A DNA stretch of 25,549 nucleotides from contig DATGZX010000242.1 of the NCBI GenBank assembly GCA_035296965.1, forward strand, positions 1 through 25,549, in the 5' to 3' direction. Below, in pieces: positions 1 through 9,240 of the stretch. This DNA comes from DATGZX01 sp035296965. GTDB taxonomy: Bacteria; Planctomycetota; Planctomycetia; Gemmatales; Gemmataceae. Numbering within the stretch: position 1 is the stretch's first letter; each line of letters begins with the position of its first letter. The notes below the pieces were generated by a model, which did no database searches, had not been told where the DNA came from, and saw nothing but the letters and a program-made list of their open reading frames with translations. A program made the translations under genes and the position numbers.

Positions 1-57
1 AGCATCCCTCGCTAAAGCGTGCAGTTGTTGCAAGGACTATGTCCCCCTCACCCCCGA

Positions 58-87
58 CCCCTCTCCCCAGAGTACAGGGGAGAGGGG
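58..87. repeat. C-rich hairpin repeat, copy 1
   Basis: Eleven-base arms CCCCTCTCCCC (58-68) and GGGGAGAGGGG (77-87) pair perfectly around an 8-base loop. The preceding CCCCCGACC is shared with the second copy at 149-178. This is the dispersed intergenic palindrome type common in planctomycetes. Confidence 0.75.
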
Positions 88-148
88 AGAGCGAGCGCAA
101 CGCTTTTCAGATGAAAGGACGGCGTGGTTTTCATCAGCCCACCCCCGA

Positions 149-178
149 CCCCTCTCCCCCGAAGCGGGGGCGAGGGGG
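149..178. repeat. C-rich hairpin repeat, copy 2
   Basis: CCCCTCTCCCCC (149-160) pairs with GGGGGCGAGGGG (166-177) with one mismatch and a 5-base loop. It has the same CCCCCGACC lead-in as copy 1, so the two are copies of one dispersed element rather than chance palindromes. Confidence 0.7.
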
Positions 179-517
179 ATTATTTCCTGCCGCTCGCCTT
201 GGGAGTGCACGCGCGGTACTCTGCTCATGCCGCGGCCACCCCGGATGTCCATGACGATCCTGCCGTCCGTTTCGGGGAGAGACACCGGGAACCATTCGAC
301 CAAGGTGAAGGTGACGAATCAGAGGCGGGCGCGAAGGAGCTGCTCGCAGCGCCAGAGCCATGAGGCGCGCTACGCGCGGCCAGACTGGCACGGCCTCTGC
401 TCAGAAGGGGAGCAAGACTTCGACGACAATGCTCTGCGCGTGGCGGAGCGCGAGGAAGCCGGTTAGAATTGGATTTTGCGGAGGGCTGGTAGGCTAGGCA
501 TCGAAGTGGGGCGGGGA

Positions 518-1126
518 ATGCTCGAGGGCGGATCGATCACGGCCTGGATCGGGCAATTGCACACACGGGAAGAGGAGGCGCTGGCGCGCCTCCACCGGCG
601 CTTGTGGCCGGTGCTGCTCGAACGGGCGCGGCGGCAGCTCAACCGAGCGCCGATTCGCTTCGCCAACGAGGAAGATGTGGCACAGGAGGCGTTCTGGGCG
701 TTCTTCCGAGCGCTCAAGGCAGGGAAAGTTCCTCAGTTGGCGAACCGCCATGACCTGCTGGCGTTCTTGACGCACATCATGGCCTGCAAAGCCTGCAACC
801 TGATCGAAGGCGAGATCGGGGCCCAAAAGCGCGGCCTGGGGCGCATTCGCGACGAGGCGGCGCTACGGCGAGGCGCTACTGGGTCCGTGCAACTGGTAAT
901 CGATCACTTCGAGGGACCGGGTCCATCGCCTCTGGAGCAGACGCTGCTCGAAGATTGCTATGAGCATTTCGTTGGCGGGCTGAGCGAGGAACTCCAACGC
1001 TTCGCGACTTTGCACCTGCTTGGTTATACCAACCAGGAGGTGGCCCAGGAAATGGATTGCCACGAACGCACCGTCGCACGCAAGCTCGCTCTGATTCGCG
1101 CCAAGTGGACCGCCATGGCATCGTGA
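518..1126 (+). CDS. ECF-family RNA polymerase sigma factor
   Basis: Predicted 202-residue ECF sigma factor of the planctomycete Sigma70_ECF type, which would direct RNA polymerase to a specific promoter set. The N-terminal half carries the region-2 pattern (NEEDVAQEAFWAFFRAL, about residues 48-64), typically the core-binding and -10 recognition part. The C-terminus carries a region-4 helix-turn-helix (LGYTNQEVAQEMDCHERTVARK), which would read the -35 element. I chose ATG 518 because GGGGCGGGGA lies just upstream; the frame also opens at a TTG at 476, which would add 14 residues. The stop lies 25 bp before the kinase gene, so the two are probably cotranscribed. No anti-sigma gene is visible; the kinase may do that job (inference). 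Confidence 0.9.
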   Translation: MLEGGSITAWIGQLHTREEEALARLHRRLWPVLLERARRQLNRAPIRFANEEDVAQEAFWAFFRALKAGKVPQLANRHDLLAFLTHIMACKACNLIEGEIGAQKRGLGRIRDEAALRRGATGSVQLVIDHFEGPGPSPLEQTLLEDCYEHFVGGLSEELQRFATLHLLGYTNQEVAQEMDCHERTVARKLALIRAKWTAMAS

Positions 1127-1151
1127 GCGTTTTGCCCCGAAAGAGATCGCC

Positions 1152-4100
1152 ATGTCTTCTTCCCAAGACATTGCCGTGCTCGAAAAGGTCGATGCGGTCG
1201 CCACCGCTTTCGATCGTGCTTGGCGGCAATCGGAGAGCCCAAGCATCAAGCCATTTCTCGATGGCCAGCCCGAAGAAGTGCGCCAAGCGCTGCTTCCGGA
1301 ACTTGTGCTTCTCGATCTTTCGTATCGTTTGCAGCAAGGCGAGCACGTTTGCCTGGAAGATTATGCAAAGCAATTCCCCGAACTGATGAGCGCGGAACAA
1401 TCGTTGCCGGCGGAGCTGGTCGAGCAAGCGCGGGGGCTTCACGTTCAGCAGGAAGAGCGCTCTTCCCGCGCACCCCAGCAGCAAGCAAGCCTGCGCTGTC
1501 TCGATTGCGGCGAGCGCGTGCAAATCGGCGACCTTGATTCGGAGATTTATTGCACGAAGTGCGGCAGCCGTTTTCCGCTCGATTCGAGTTCGGGCATCTT
1601 GTTCAGGGCCGCGGACTTGCCGCGGGCGCTGGGCCGATTCGAGCTGCTGGAACTCCTTGGCGAAGGCTCGTTCGGGGCGGTCTATCGGGCCAGAGATACA
1701 GAACTCGGCCGTACGGTCGCCCTCAAGTTGCCTCGCTCGGGCCTCCTGGGACGTGGCGACGAGCGCGAACGGTTTCTCCGCGAGGCGCGGATGGCAGCCC
1801 GACTGCGCCATCCGGCCATTGTCCAGGTCCACGAAATCGTTCGCGACGGCGACCTCATGTACATCGTAAGCGACTATGTGGAGGGGCGGACGCTCGCGCA
1901 GATGCTGATTGCCAAACGGCCGGGAATCAGGGAATCGGCCGAGCTGGTTGCGGAAATCGCCGAGGGACTCGAATTCGCGCACCAAAGCCGGGTCATCCAC
2001 CGGGATGTCAACCCGCGCAATATCCTCATCGACGAGCAAGGGAAGCCGCACGTGACCGATTTCGGCCTCGCCTGCGGAGCAGACAATTCCGTGGTGCTGA
2101 CACTCGACGGGCAGGTCTTCGGCACCCCGGCGTACATGCCTCCCGAGCAGGCGCGCGGTCAGCTGCACCAGGTCGGACCGGCAAGCGATGTCTACAGTTT
2201 GGGGGTCATCCTCTATGAGCTGCTGACGGGCACGAGGCCGTTTCAGGGCAGTGTCACGATGGTGCTGCACCAGGTCTTGAATGATGAGCCGCGCTTGCCA
2301 CGCCAGCTCAATAACCGCATCCCGCGCGATCTGGAGACCATTTGCCTCAAAGCAATGGAAAAGCTACCCGCCCGGCGCTATTCGTCGGCCGGGGCACTCG
2401 CGCGCGACTTGCGCCATTGGCTGGCCAATGAGCCGATCCAGGCCGTCCCCGTGGGAGCAATCGAATGGGGAATGCGCTGGTGTTGGCGTCATCAGCTGGT
2501 GGGCGGCCTGGCGCTGACGATAGCCGTTCTCCTGCTTACGGTCGCCATCGGCGCCAGCGTAACTGCTTTTCAGAGAGGAGAGCTTGTCGAGAATGAAAGT
2601 TTGGCCAGAAAGGAGGCGGAGGAAAATCTGCGGAAGGCGCAGCGCTCGTTTGCTCAGGCTCAGGTGGCCAAGGGAATCTCCCTCCTCAGCGCCCACGATG
2701 CGCAAGGGCTGCTCGATCTGCAGGAAGCCCAACGAACGCTCGATCGGGCCGAGATTCGGGAAAAATGGCCGGCACTGATCTGGTCGGGTTGGCATGGCGT
2801 CTGTCCGGTTCGCCTGGAACAAATGGTGGGGCATGAGCGGCCTGCTTCGCGGGTAGCCTTCAGCAGCGACGGGAGCATGCTTATTTCCTCCGCACCAGAC
2901 GATTCGATTCGGCTCTGGGACGTCGCGACCGGCGCCCTGCGCCGGCCTTCCTGGCCTATTGCGCGCGGCATGAATTCTCCTGCCGCCATCAGCGCTGACG
3001 GCAGGTTTCTGGTACGCATTCAGCCGAGTGATCACCGAAACGTGGAATTGATCGATATCCTAGCCGATCGGCTGGTTGATAAACCGCTCCGCTTCCCCGG
3101 TCCTTGCAACTGGCTCGAGTTGTCACCAGACGGCACGAGTGTGTTGGTCCACGACGGTCACTGCTTTATAGTCTGGGAACAGAAGGGTGGAAGACTGCAA
3201 AAGCTGACCGAGTATACGGCGCGCCAGTATCCCATCGCCGTCGATTTTGCACATCAGCAGGCATTGCTTCAGCTTAGCGATAGCAAATGCGTCATCGTGG
3301 CGTTGGGCCGGCAATCATCTCATCCGCTGGCTGCGATACTAAAGGGGGTCCCTGTCGCTTCTTGCTTTAGTCAGGACGGCCGGCTTCTGCTCACGATCGG
3401 CGTCGACTGTCCCGGCCAAGTTTGGGATGTTGCTACCGGCCGCCAGCTTGGCGCGGCTCTGCCGCACGATGAAGACGTTCGCGGGGCCGCTTTCAGCCCC
3501 GACGGCACGCTCGTGGCCACTGCTTGCTACGACAGTGCCGCGCGGATTTGGGACTGGAAAACCGGCACCTTGCACAAAGTTCCTTTGCGACATGACGGCC
3601 CGGTCCTGGGAGTGCGTTTCAGCAACGATGGGAAGCTGCTGGCGACCTGGTCCATGGACTCGACCGCCCGACTTTGGCACGTGGCGAGCGGCCAGCCGTT
3701 TGGCTGGCCGCTGCGCCACGGCAGCGTGGTTACATCAGCGGCCTTTCATCCGGATGGCCATACCCTGGCCACGGCTTCCGCCGACCACTCGGTGCGCGTC
3801 TGGGCTATCAAAGGCCCGATCGAGTCTCTTCCGAAGCCGGACGACAAAAGGGTGTGGTGGGTCAGCTTTAGCCCGAATAGCACTTTTCTGGCCGCGGCCA
3901 CCGAGCACGGCATCGGCTACGTTTGGGATTTGCGGGATCGAAAGATCGTCTACAAGCCCGTCATGCAAGGGCAGATGATATGCGCTGCATTCGCGCCCGA
4001 CGGGAGATCCCTGGCCACGGTCGGTTACGACAAGGAGATCAGGTCGTGGGACAACGACAAGCACGAACTTGCGCGCGTCTATCTATGCGAGGACCTGCTG

Positions 4101-4853
4101 CCCCATTACATCGCCTTCAGCGCGGACGGAAAATACGTTGCGGTGGCCGGCACTTCCTCCCACGCTCCCCACGATGGCAGAGCGAGGATCCTTGATGCGC
4201 TCTCGTATGACCCGGTAAGCGAGATGATCGTACTCCCAAAGGAAATCTCTGCGCTTGCGTTCAGTCCGGATGGGAAATGGCTGGCGACAGGGAGTGCCGA
4301 CAAGACCGCCTGGCTCTGGTCCGTGCCCGAGGGCCGACCTCTCATCGGCCCCCTCCAGCACGACGGCGAAGTGGAATCCGTGAGCTTCAGCCCAGCCGGG
4401 CTTCTCGCAACGGCCTCAAGAGATGCGATCGTGCATTTCTGGGACCCCCTGACAGGAAAGCCTGCCGGGCCGCCATTGATTCATCCGACATTCGTTCAGA
4501 CTTTGGGTTTCAGCCCGGACGGCAACTATCTGGCCACCGCGGCCGTGGACGGCAAGGTCCGTCTCTGGGACGCGGCCACGCGCTCGCTGTGTGGCACGCC
4601 GATTCAGCATCAGCAGATGGCGATGTCCGTGGCTTTCAGCCCTGACGGTAAATGGCTGGCCTCGGGCTCGTTCGACGGCACGGTAAAGATCTGGCCCGTT
4701 CCGGCCGTCGTCGAAAATCTCGAGGAAATGGAGTTGTGCACCCACACCGCGCTGGGGGCCGAGCTGGAAACCAACGGGACACTCGTCCGGACGATCCCGT
4801 GGCAGCAATGGCAGGCATATCGCAATCGTCTCCGAGCTATTGACCAACAATGA
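1152..4853 (+). CDS. Membrane Ser/Thr protein kinase with zinc ribbon and WD40 repeats
   Basis: 1233-residue predicted transmembrane protein kinase. In order: a helical N-terminus (1-110); a zinc-ribbon-like pair of CxxC motifs (Cys116/119 and Cys134/137); a kinase domain (about 163-425) with the glycine loop GEGSFG, the ATP-binding lysine in VALKLP (Lys192), HRD with catalytic Asp285, DFG (Asp303) and PPEQ; one transmembrane helix (about 448-470); a short coiled segment; and roughly a dozen WD40 repeats (about 556-1190), several ending in LWD or IWD. The kinase would be cytoplasmic and the WD40 propellers on the other side of the membrane. Oddity: the catalytic loop reads HRDVNPRN, with Asn287 where Ser/Thr kinases nearly always have Lys. 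An AAAGAGA stretch precedes the ATG. It follows the sigma gene by 25 bp and may control it. Confidence 0.92.
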   Translation: MSSSQDIAVLEKVDAVATAFDRAWRQSESPSIKPFLDGQPEEVRQALLPELVLLDLSYRLQQGEHVCLEDYAKQFPELMSAEQSLPAELVEQARGLHVQQEERSSRAPQQQASLRCLDCGERVQIGDLDSEIYCTKCGSRFPLDSSSGILFRAADLPRALGRFELLELLGEGSFGAVYRARDTELGRTVALKLPRSGLLGRGDERERFLREARMAARLRHPAIVQVHEIVRDGDLMYIVSDYVEGRTLAQMLIAKRPGIRESAELVAEIAEGLEFAHQSRVIHRDVNPRNILIDEQGKPHVTDFGLACGADNSVVLTLDGQVFGTPAYMPPEQARGQLHQVGPASDVYSLGVILYELLTGTRPFQGSVTMVLHQVLNDEPRLPRQLNNRIPRDLETICLKAMEKLPARRYSSAGALARDLRHWLANEPIQAVPVGAIEWGMRWCWRHQLVGGLALTIAVLLLTVAIGASVTAFQRGELVENESLARKEAEENLRKAQRSFAQAQVAKGISLLSAHDAQGLLDLQEAQRTLDRAEIREKWPALIWSGWHGVCPVRLEQMVGHERPASRVAFSSDGSMLISSAPDDSIRLWDVATGALRRPSWPIARGMNSPAAISADGRFLVRIQPSDHRNVELIDILADRLVDKPLRFPGPCNWLELSPDGTSVLVHDGHCFIVWEQKGGRLQKLTEYTARQYPIAVDFAHQQALLQLSDSKCVIVALGRQSSHPLAAILKGVPVASCFSQDGRLLLTIGVDCPGQVWDVATGRQLGAALPHDEDVRGAAFSPDGTLVATACYDSAARIWDWKTGTLHKVPLRHDGPVLGVRFSNDGKLLATWSMDSTARLWHVASGQPFGWPLRHGSVVTSAAFHPDGHTLATASADHSVRVWAIKGPIESLPKPDDKRVWWVSFSPNSTFLAAATEHGIGYVWDLRDRKIVYKPVMQGQMICAAFAPDGRSLATVGYDKEIRSWDNDKHELARVYLCEDLLPHYIAFSADGKYVAVAGTSSHAPHDGRARILDALSYDPVSEMIVLPKEISALAFSPDGKWLATGSADKTAWLWSVPEGRPLIGPLQHDGEVESVSFSPAGLLATASRDAIVHFWDPLTGKPAGPPLIHPTFVQTLGFSPDGNYLATAAVDGKVRLWDAATRSLCGTPIQHQQMAMSVAFSPDGKWLASGSFDGTVKIWPVPAVVENLEEMELCTHTALGAELETNGTLVRTIPWQQWQAYRNRLRAIDQQ

Positions 4854-5140
4854 GGCTCGTCAGGGGCTTCAACCACGCCTCCAAAGATCTCCGAGCCGTT
4901 TCCCGAATTTGGTACCGCTGCATTGATCTTGAAAGCGTATTTGGCGAGCACGCATTCAGGCCGGAAGGGTGACAATCCGTAGCCTGGGGCTGAGCCTGCT
5001 CTTTTTCCAAAAAAAATGCTGCCATCCTTTTCCCGGATTTCCTGATTTACCTATTGGCGGGCTGTTGCCGGCCGGATTTGCATTTCTGAATTTGGGTCCC
5101 TGCCGCAGGGCCTGGCGATCCACAACTGAGGAGACATCAC
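4854..5140. other. Intergenic spacer between kinase and exported-protein genes
   Basis: No gene is supported. It presumably contains the promoter of the gene at 5141. An A-tract lies near 5011-5018. No strong hairpin terminator was found after the kinase stop. Confidence 0.5.
5128..5133 (+). promoter_or_regulatory. Ribosome binding site fixing a GTG start
   Basis: GAGGAG lies 7 bp before GTG 5141. This favours GTG over the in-frame ATG at 5189, which has no comparable site in front of it. Confidence 0.7.
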
Positions 5141-8100
5141 GTGATTTTCGAGCGAGCGCGACCATCAACGTGGAAGGTGCGTTCCAGTATGGACAAATCA
5201 ACTTTGCGCCGGCGCCGACGCTACTCCCCGTCTATTGAACTGCTGGAGGATCGTCGGCTCCTCTCGTTTGCTGGTTCGTTCACCGGGCAGTATAGCGGCC
5301 AGGATTCGTTGGGAGACACGATTCCCATCAGTGCGGTCGACTTCACGGTCGACGGTGGCGGGAATATCGCGGTGACGGTTCCCGGTAGTGGCAGCGGAAC
5401 GGTGACAACTTCAGGCTCAGCGACAATCGGCGGTGTGGGAGGCATTGGAAGCGTTGGAATTGCCAACTACTCATTCACGGGGTCGTTTGTCGTTTCCCCC
5501 TCGGGCGTGGTCGTGGCTGGCGGCCAATGGACAGCGACCGTCGCCGGGGTGGCGGCGGGGAATGGCAACTGGGCCGCAACCGATCAACCTGGAGTTTTTG
5601 TCGTTGTCAATACAAGCCCAGGCGGCGCGGGCTCACTGTTCCAGGCCGGCCTTGATGCCAATAGCTATCCGACTCCAGCGACGATTCTTTTCTCTGTCGG
5701 TTCTGGCCCACAAACCCTCGCAGTGAATAATCCTACTTCCGGAGATTTTCCCATTATTGGCAACTCAGTAACCATTGATGGGACTTCGCAACCGGGTTAC
5801 GCAGGTCAGCCGCTCATTACTCTAGAAGGCCCAATCGCCAGTAACATAAACTCGGGATCGACATACATTTTGACGCTGACTGGGAACAATTCGGTTGTCC
5901 GGGGCGTGAACATTGAAGGTGGAGGGGGATACGGCATCGTCCTCCGTGGAACCGGCTGCAAGTTCATCAACAATACGACAGTCGACGGCCAGCTCGGCGG
6001 AATAGATGCCGTCGGCCCCGGGGACATCATCGCCAACAACGTCTGTTCCGACGCTATGATCGTCGGGTCAGGGTGCACGGTCACAGGCAACACCGTCGGG
6101 GCCGACTATTATGTGACCTTTGGGGGGAATCAACCAACTAAAGGATCCTTCGGTTTGGAGATTGGCAGCAACGACACGATTGGCGGCACGACGCCGGGGG
6201 CCCGAAACGTACTCGCCGGTCTCGACGTCGGCGGCTCCAGCAACGTCATCGAAGGGAACTTCATCGGCACCGATGCCACGGGGACCAGCCCAGTCTACGG
6301 TTCGAGTCTCGGCGGTAACGGCGTCGAGATTACGGGAAACAATAACACGCTGACGGGAAACCTCATTTCAGGGAACGGACCGGGAGCAGTCTATTTCATT
6401 AATGTCACCACCCCCCAAGGAGGTGTCCTGATCAGCGGATCAGGGAACGTGCTTCAGGGGAACTTGATCGGTACCGACATCACCGGAACTAAGGCGCTGG
6501 CGAATGCTGGCCAGGGGGTCTATATCACAGGGTCATCCAACACGATCGGAGGGACGAGTCCGGGAGACGCCAACGTGATCGCCTTCAACACCAAGCAAGG
6601 CGTCGATGTCGCATCCGGCACAAACAATGCCGTCCTGGGCAACTCGATCTTCGCCAATGGCTCCATCGGCATCGACCTGGGGAACAGCGGTGCAGCAACG
6701 CTCAATGGTTCGAAGGGCCACACCGGGCCTAACAACTATCAAAACTTCCCGGTCATCACTTCGATAGGCGCGTCAGGATCCGGGAGCGTGGTCGTCGGGA
6801 CGCTCAATAGCACCCCCAACGCCAATTTCCGCATCGAGTTCTTCGATACTCCGACCGGCGACCCGAGCGGCTATGGCCAGGGGAATGCGTTCATCGGCTT
6901 CACGAATGTGACAACGAACGGCAGCGGTGCGGCTAGCTTTTCCGCTCCTGTGTCCATGAATATTCCCTTGGGCCAGGGCGTCACCGCGACGGCGACCGAT
7001 CCGAACAACAATACTTCCGAGTTCTCTGCATGGTTCCAGGTCAAGGTAAGCCCGGCCTATTTCCAGTTCCCAGCAGGGTTTCCGCTCAGCGGCGTGGTCG
7101 GCACCTTTGTCGGCGCCAATGCGAATGCGACGGTCGGGGAGTTTAGCTCCACCGTCAATTGGGGTGATGGAACGACATCCTCCGGGACCGTCACCCAGCC
7201 GGGAGGCGCGGGCAGTGCATTCGATGTCTCAGGCAGCCACACTTACGCCGCCGCCGGAACGTTCGCCATCACGGTCACGGCGCACGACAGCGCCGCCAAC
7301 AGCAACACAACGATCAACTCCCAGGCCGTCATTCATAAGCCGTACCTCAACGATCTCTTCATGGCCCAGGTCTATCTGGACCTCCTTGGGCGCAACATCG
7401 ATCCCGCGGGTCTGAGTTTCTGGGTCAATGCGCTCGATCAAGGATCGTTGACTCGTGGCCAGGTCGTGGCCCAGCTCACCGCCAGCCAGGAATACCAGGA
7501 CGACGTGGTGAACAACCTTTTCCAAAGCATCTTGCACCGTCCGGCCGATGCAACCGGCTTGAGCGCATTTACGAGCCTCCTGGCTTCGGGCGGCACGACT
7601 GAGGAAGTGGAGGCACAGCTCTTCGGCTCGGGCGAGTTCTTCCAGGACGGCGGCAACAGTAATGTCGGCTTCTTGAACAATCTGTACAAGGATGTTCTGA
7701 ACCGATCTATCGACGCGAGCGGCTTGCAATACTGGGAGCAAGCCCTCGAGAACGGTATGCCGACCAGTGCCGTGGCTGCCCAGATCATCGCCAGCAGAGA
7801 GGCGCAGACCGACCTGGTCCAGAGTCTCTATCAGGAATTCTTGCACCGCCCGGCCGACGGCGCAGGCCTGAATTACTTTGTGCAGACGATGCAGCAGGGC
7901 GCGCCGGGCCTGCAAGTCATCATTGGATTGGTCGGCTCCGCCGAGTTCACCCAGGATGCCGGAGGCGATGCCAACCAAGCTTATGTGGCGCAACTTTATG
8001 TGTCGCTGCTTCATCGGCAGGCGGATTCCGGCAGTCTGACCAATTTTACCAATGCGCTCGATAGCGGCACGCTGACTCGCCAGGCGGTGGTGCAAGCAAT

Positions 8101-8587
8101 TCTGGATAGCCAGGAATACCGGGGAGACGAGGTCCAGATGCTCTACCAGAGGTATCTGCACCGCGCTGCCGATCCCGGGGGGCTCAGCGCCTTCACGGCT
8201 CTCCTTAATCAGGGCGACACGGACGAACAGGTGGCCTCGATTTTGCTAGGCTCAGGGGAGTACTTCACTGACCACGGCGCCTTGCCGTCAAGCTTCCTGA
8301 GCGCGCTCTACCTCGACGCCTTGAGGCGGCCCATCGATCCTTCGGGGCTTAACTATTGGGAACAGGCTCTTGCCAATGGCGCGACGCGGGCTCAAGTGGC
8401 CACCGCCATATTCGCGAGCCGAGAGTACCAGCAAGATGTTGTCCAAGGCTTTTACAAGGTCTATCTTAATCGCTCCGCGGACCCCTCAGGCCTGACCACG
8501 TTTGCCAATATGCTCGCAAGCGGCGGACGCGATGAAACGGTGATCGCCCAACTGGCCGAATCGGCAGAATTCTTTACCGAAGCATGA
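5141..8587 (+). CDS. Exported beta-helix / PKD-like / DUF4214 repeat protein
   Basis: 1148-residue predicted extracellular protein. It opens with an Arg-rich stretch and the IELLEDRRLLS motif (about residues 32-42), the planctomycete extracellular signal (Planc_extracel type). A Gly/Asn/Thr-rich parallel beta-helix follows (about 165-520), with repeated NTIGG..PG..NVI and GN.IGTD.TG turns. A PKD-like beta-sandwich with WGDGT near 673 comes next, then eight DUF4214 half-units (about 733-1148) in four alternating pairs. Odd units carry LGRNIDPAGLSFW-like cores ending in S.EYQ; even units carry LHRPADATGLSAF-like cores ending in GSGEFF. The GTG start is backed by GAGGAG 7 bp upstream. DUF4214 domains occur in large bacterial surface proteins and their role is poorly known. 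A second DUF4214 gene lies at the right edge of the window. Substrate or partner is unknown. Confidence 0.9.
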   Translation: MIFERARPSTWKVRSSMDKSTLRRRRRYSPSIELLEDRRLLSFAGSFTGQYSGQDSLGDTIPISAVDFTVDGGGNIAVTVPGSGSGTVTTSGSATIGGVGGIGSVGIANYSFTGSFVVSPSGVVVAGGQWTATVAGVAAGNGNWAATDQPGVFVVVNTSPGGAGSLFQAGLDANSYPTPATILFSVGSGPQTLAVNNPTSGDFPIIGNSVTIDGTSQPGYAGQPLITLEGPIASNINSGSTYILTLTGNNSVVRGVNIEGGGGYGIVLRGTGCKFINNTTVDGQLGGIDAVGPGDIIANNVCSDAMIVGSGCTVTGNTVGADYYVTFGGNQPTKGSFGLEIGSNDTIGGTTPGARNVLAGLDVGGSSNVIEGNFIGTDATGTSPVYGSSLGGNGVEITGNNNTLTGNLISGNGPGAVYFINVTTPQGGVLISGSGNVLQGNLIGTDITGTKALANAGQGVYITGSSNTIGGTSPGDANVIAFNTKQGVDVASGTNNAVLGNSIFANGSIGIDLGNSGAATLNGSKGHTGPNNYQNFPVITSIGASGSGSVVVGTLNSTPNANFRIEFFDTPTGDPSGYGQGNAFIGFTNVTTNGSGAASFSAPVSMNIPLGQGVTATATDPNNNTSEFSAWFQVKVSPAYFQFPAGFPLSGVVGTFVGANANATVGEFSSTVNWGDGTTSSGTVTQPGGAGSAFDVSGSHTYAAAGTFAITVTAHDSAANSNTTINSQAVIHKPYLNDLFMAQVYLDLLGRNIDPAGLSFWVNALDQGSLTRGQVVAQLTASQEYQDDVVNNLFQSILHRPADATGLSAFTSLLASGGTTEEVEAQLFGSGEFFQDGGNSNVGFLNNLYKDVLNRSIDASGLQYWEQALENGMPTSAVAAQIIASREAQTDLVQSLYQEFLHRPADGAGLNYFVQTMQQGAPGLQVIIGLVGSAEFTQDAGGDANQAYVAQLYVSLLHRQADSGSLTNFTNALDSGTLTRQAVVQAILDSQEYRGDEVQMLYQRYLHRAADPGGLSAFTALLNQGDTDEQVASILLGSGEYFTDHGALPSSFLSALYLDALRRPIDPSGLNYWEQALANGATRAQVATAIFASREYQQDVVQGFYKVYLNRSADPSGLTTFANMLASGGRDETVIAQLAESAEFFTEA
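7340..8584 (+). repeat. Eight tandem DUF4214 half-units within the exported protein
   Basis: Eight units of about 52 residues alternate between two subtypes. Each has a leading helix (LFMAQVYLDLLGR-like or LFQSILHRPAD-like), a central GL..F or GL.YW, and a closing S.EY or GS.EFF. The strict A-B alternation suggests growth by duplication of a two-unit block. Confidence 0.8.
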
Positions 8588-8770
8588 ACCTCCCGGCTAT
8601 CGGTTGCATCCTCGGCAGACTGACTCCAGGGACCGAGCCCGCACGTTGGCGTTGCTGGAATTCGGCTGTGGGTTAGGTTTCCATCCTGACCATGGGCGTC
8701 ACCTAGCCGGAAACGCGATGGAAGCCAAGGAGTATTGGCCAGATCATTCGACCGGGCACCGATTGCTGAA

Positions 8771-8837
8771 AGCCTATCCGAATAACGTGGCCAGGATCTC
8801 TAATTCAAAGGTCCTGTCCAGGTTATTCGGATAGGCT
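8771..8837. terminator. Large hairpin, possible terminator or small palindromic element
   Basis: A perfect 16-bp inverted repeat (8771-8786 with 8822-8837) extends inward to 28-base arms (8771-8798 with 8810-8837) with only three non-Watson-Crick positions, one of them a U-G wobble, around an 11-base loop. It sits about 185 bp after the DUF4214 gene stop. It is larger than a usual intrinsic terminator and has no strong T-run, so a mobile palindromic element is equally possible. Confidence 0.6.
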
Positions 8838-9234
8838 CTTTGCGCCGGGAAGAAAAAGCAAGCGCAGCTAAGCTTCATCCTCTTTTTTCTTGCTCAAGTT
8901 GGTGTGGCTATGGGATCGACGGATATGGTAATCACGCTCGGCGGAAAACGAGTCAGACAAGCGTTTCTCGATCACAGCCTTGGCCTCGTCATCCCGTTCT
9001 GGCCAAACTACCACGAGTCAAATTGCGGCGGCAATCGGGAAAGGGAAGGCAAAGCGGCGTTCCGGAACCGGCTCTACAGGTACTGGCTTCCCAGAGAGTT
9101 CCATTCGTTCGCGCAATTCCATTCCCATTTCTTGGCAGAGTGGGCGGCGCGTTTCCCAGCTACCGGGTCGGCCTCAAGCGCCCCAAACCATTTCCCGAAC
9201 GCCTGAAACTTTCCGCCCAACGGTACCTAAAGAG

Positions 9235-9240
9235 AAAGGA
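9235..9240 (+). promoter_or_regulatory. Ribosome binding site fixing the start at 9248
   Basis: AAAGGA lies 7 bp before ATG 9248. Together with the signal motif immediately after that ATG, it argues against the longer open frame from 8840. Confidence 0.7.

Larger units (their letters stand above)
1..517. other. Gene-free leader region
   Basis: No convincing gene was found here. Several frames are open, as expected for GC-rich DNA, but none gives a recognisable protein on either strand. The only clear structure is a pair of C-rich/G-rich hairpin repeats at 58-87 and 149-178. The stretch from about 180 to 470 could hold decayed coding sequence, but I could not identify it. Confidence 0.6.

Noticed and set aside
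238..466. Open frames on both strands upstream of the sigma factor
   Set aside because: None shows a domain, signal or ribosome site. The minus-strand frame runs through the C-rich hairpin repeats, a sign of non-coding DNA.
876..2270. Long open frame (464 codons) on the minus strand
   Set aside because: It lies opposite the sigma factor and kinase genes, has no recognisable domain and is explained by GC-rich codon bias on the coding strand.
8604..8834. 76-codon plus-strand open frame after the DUF4214 gene
   Set aside because: It ends inside the 28-base-arm hairpin, has no ribosome site and no recognisable sequence.
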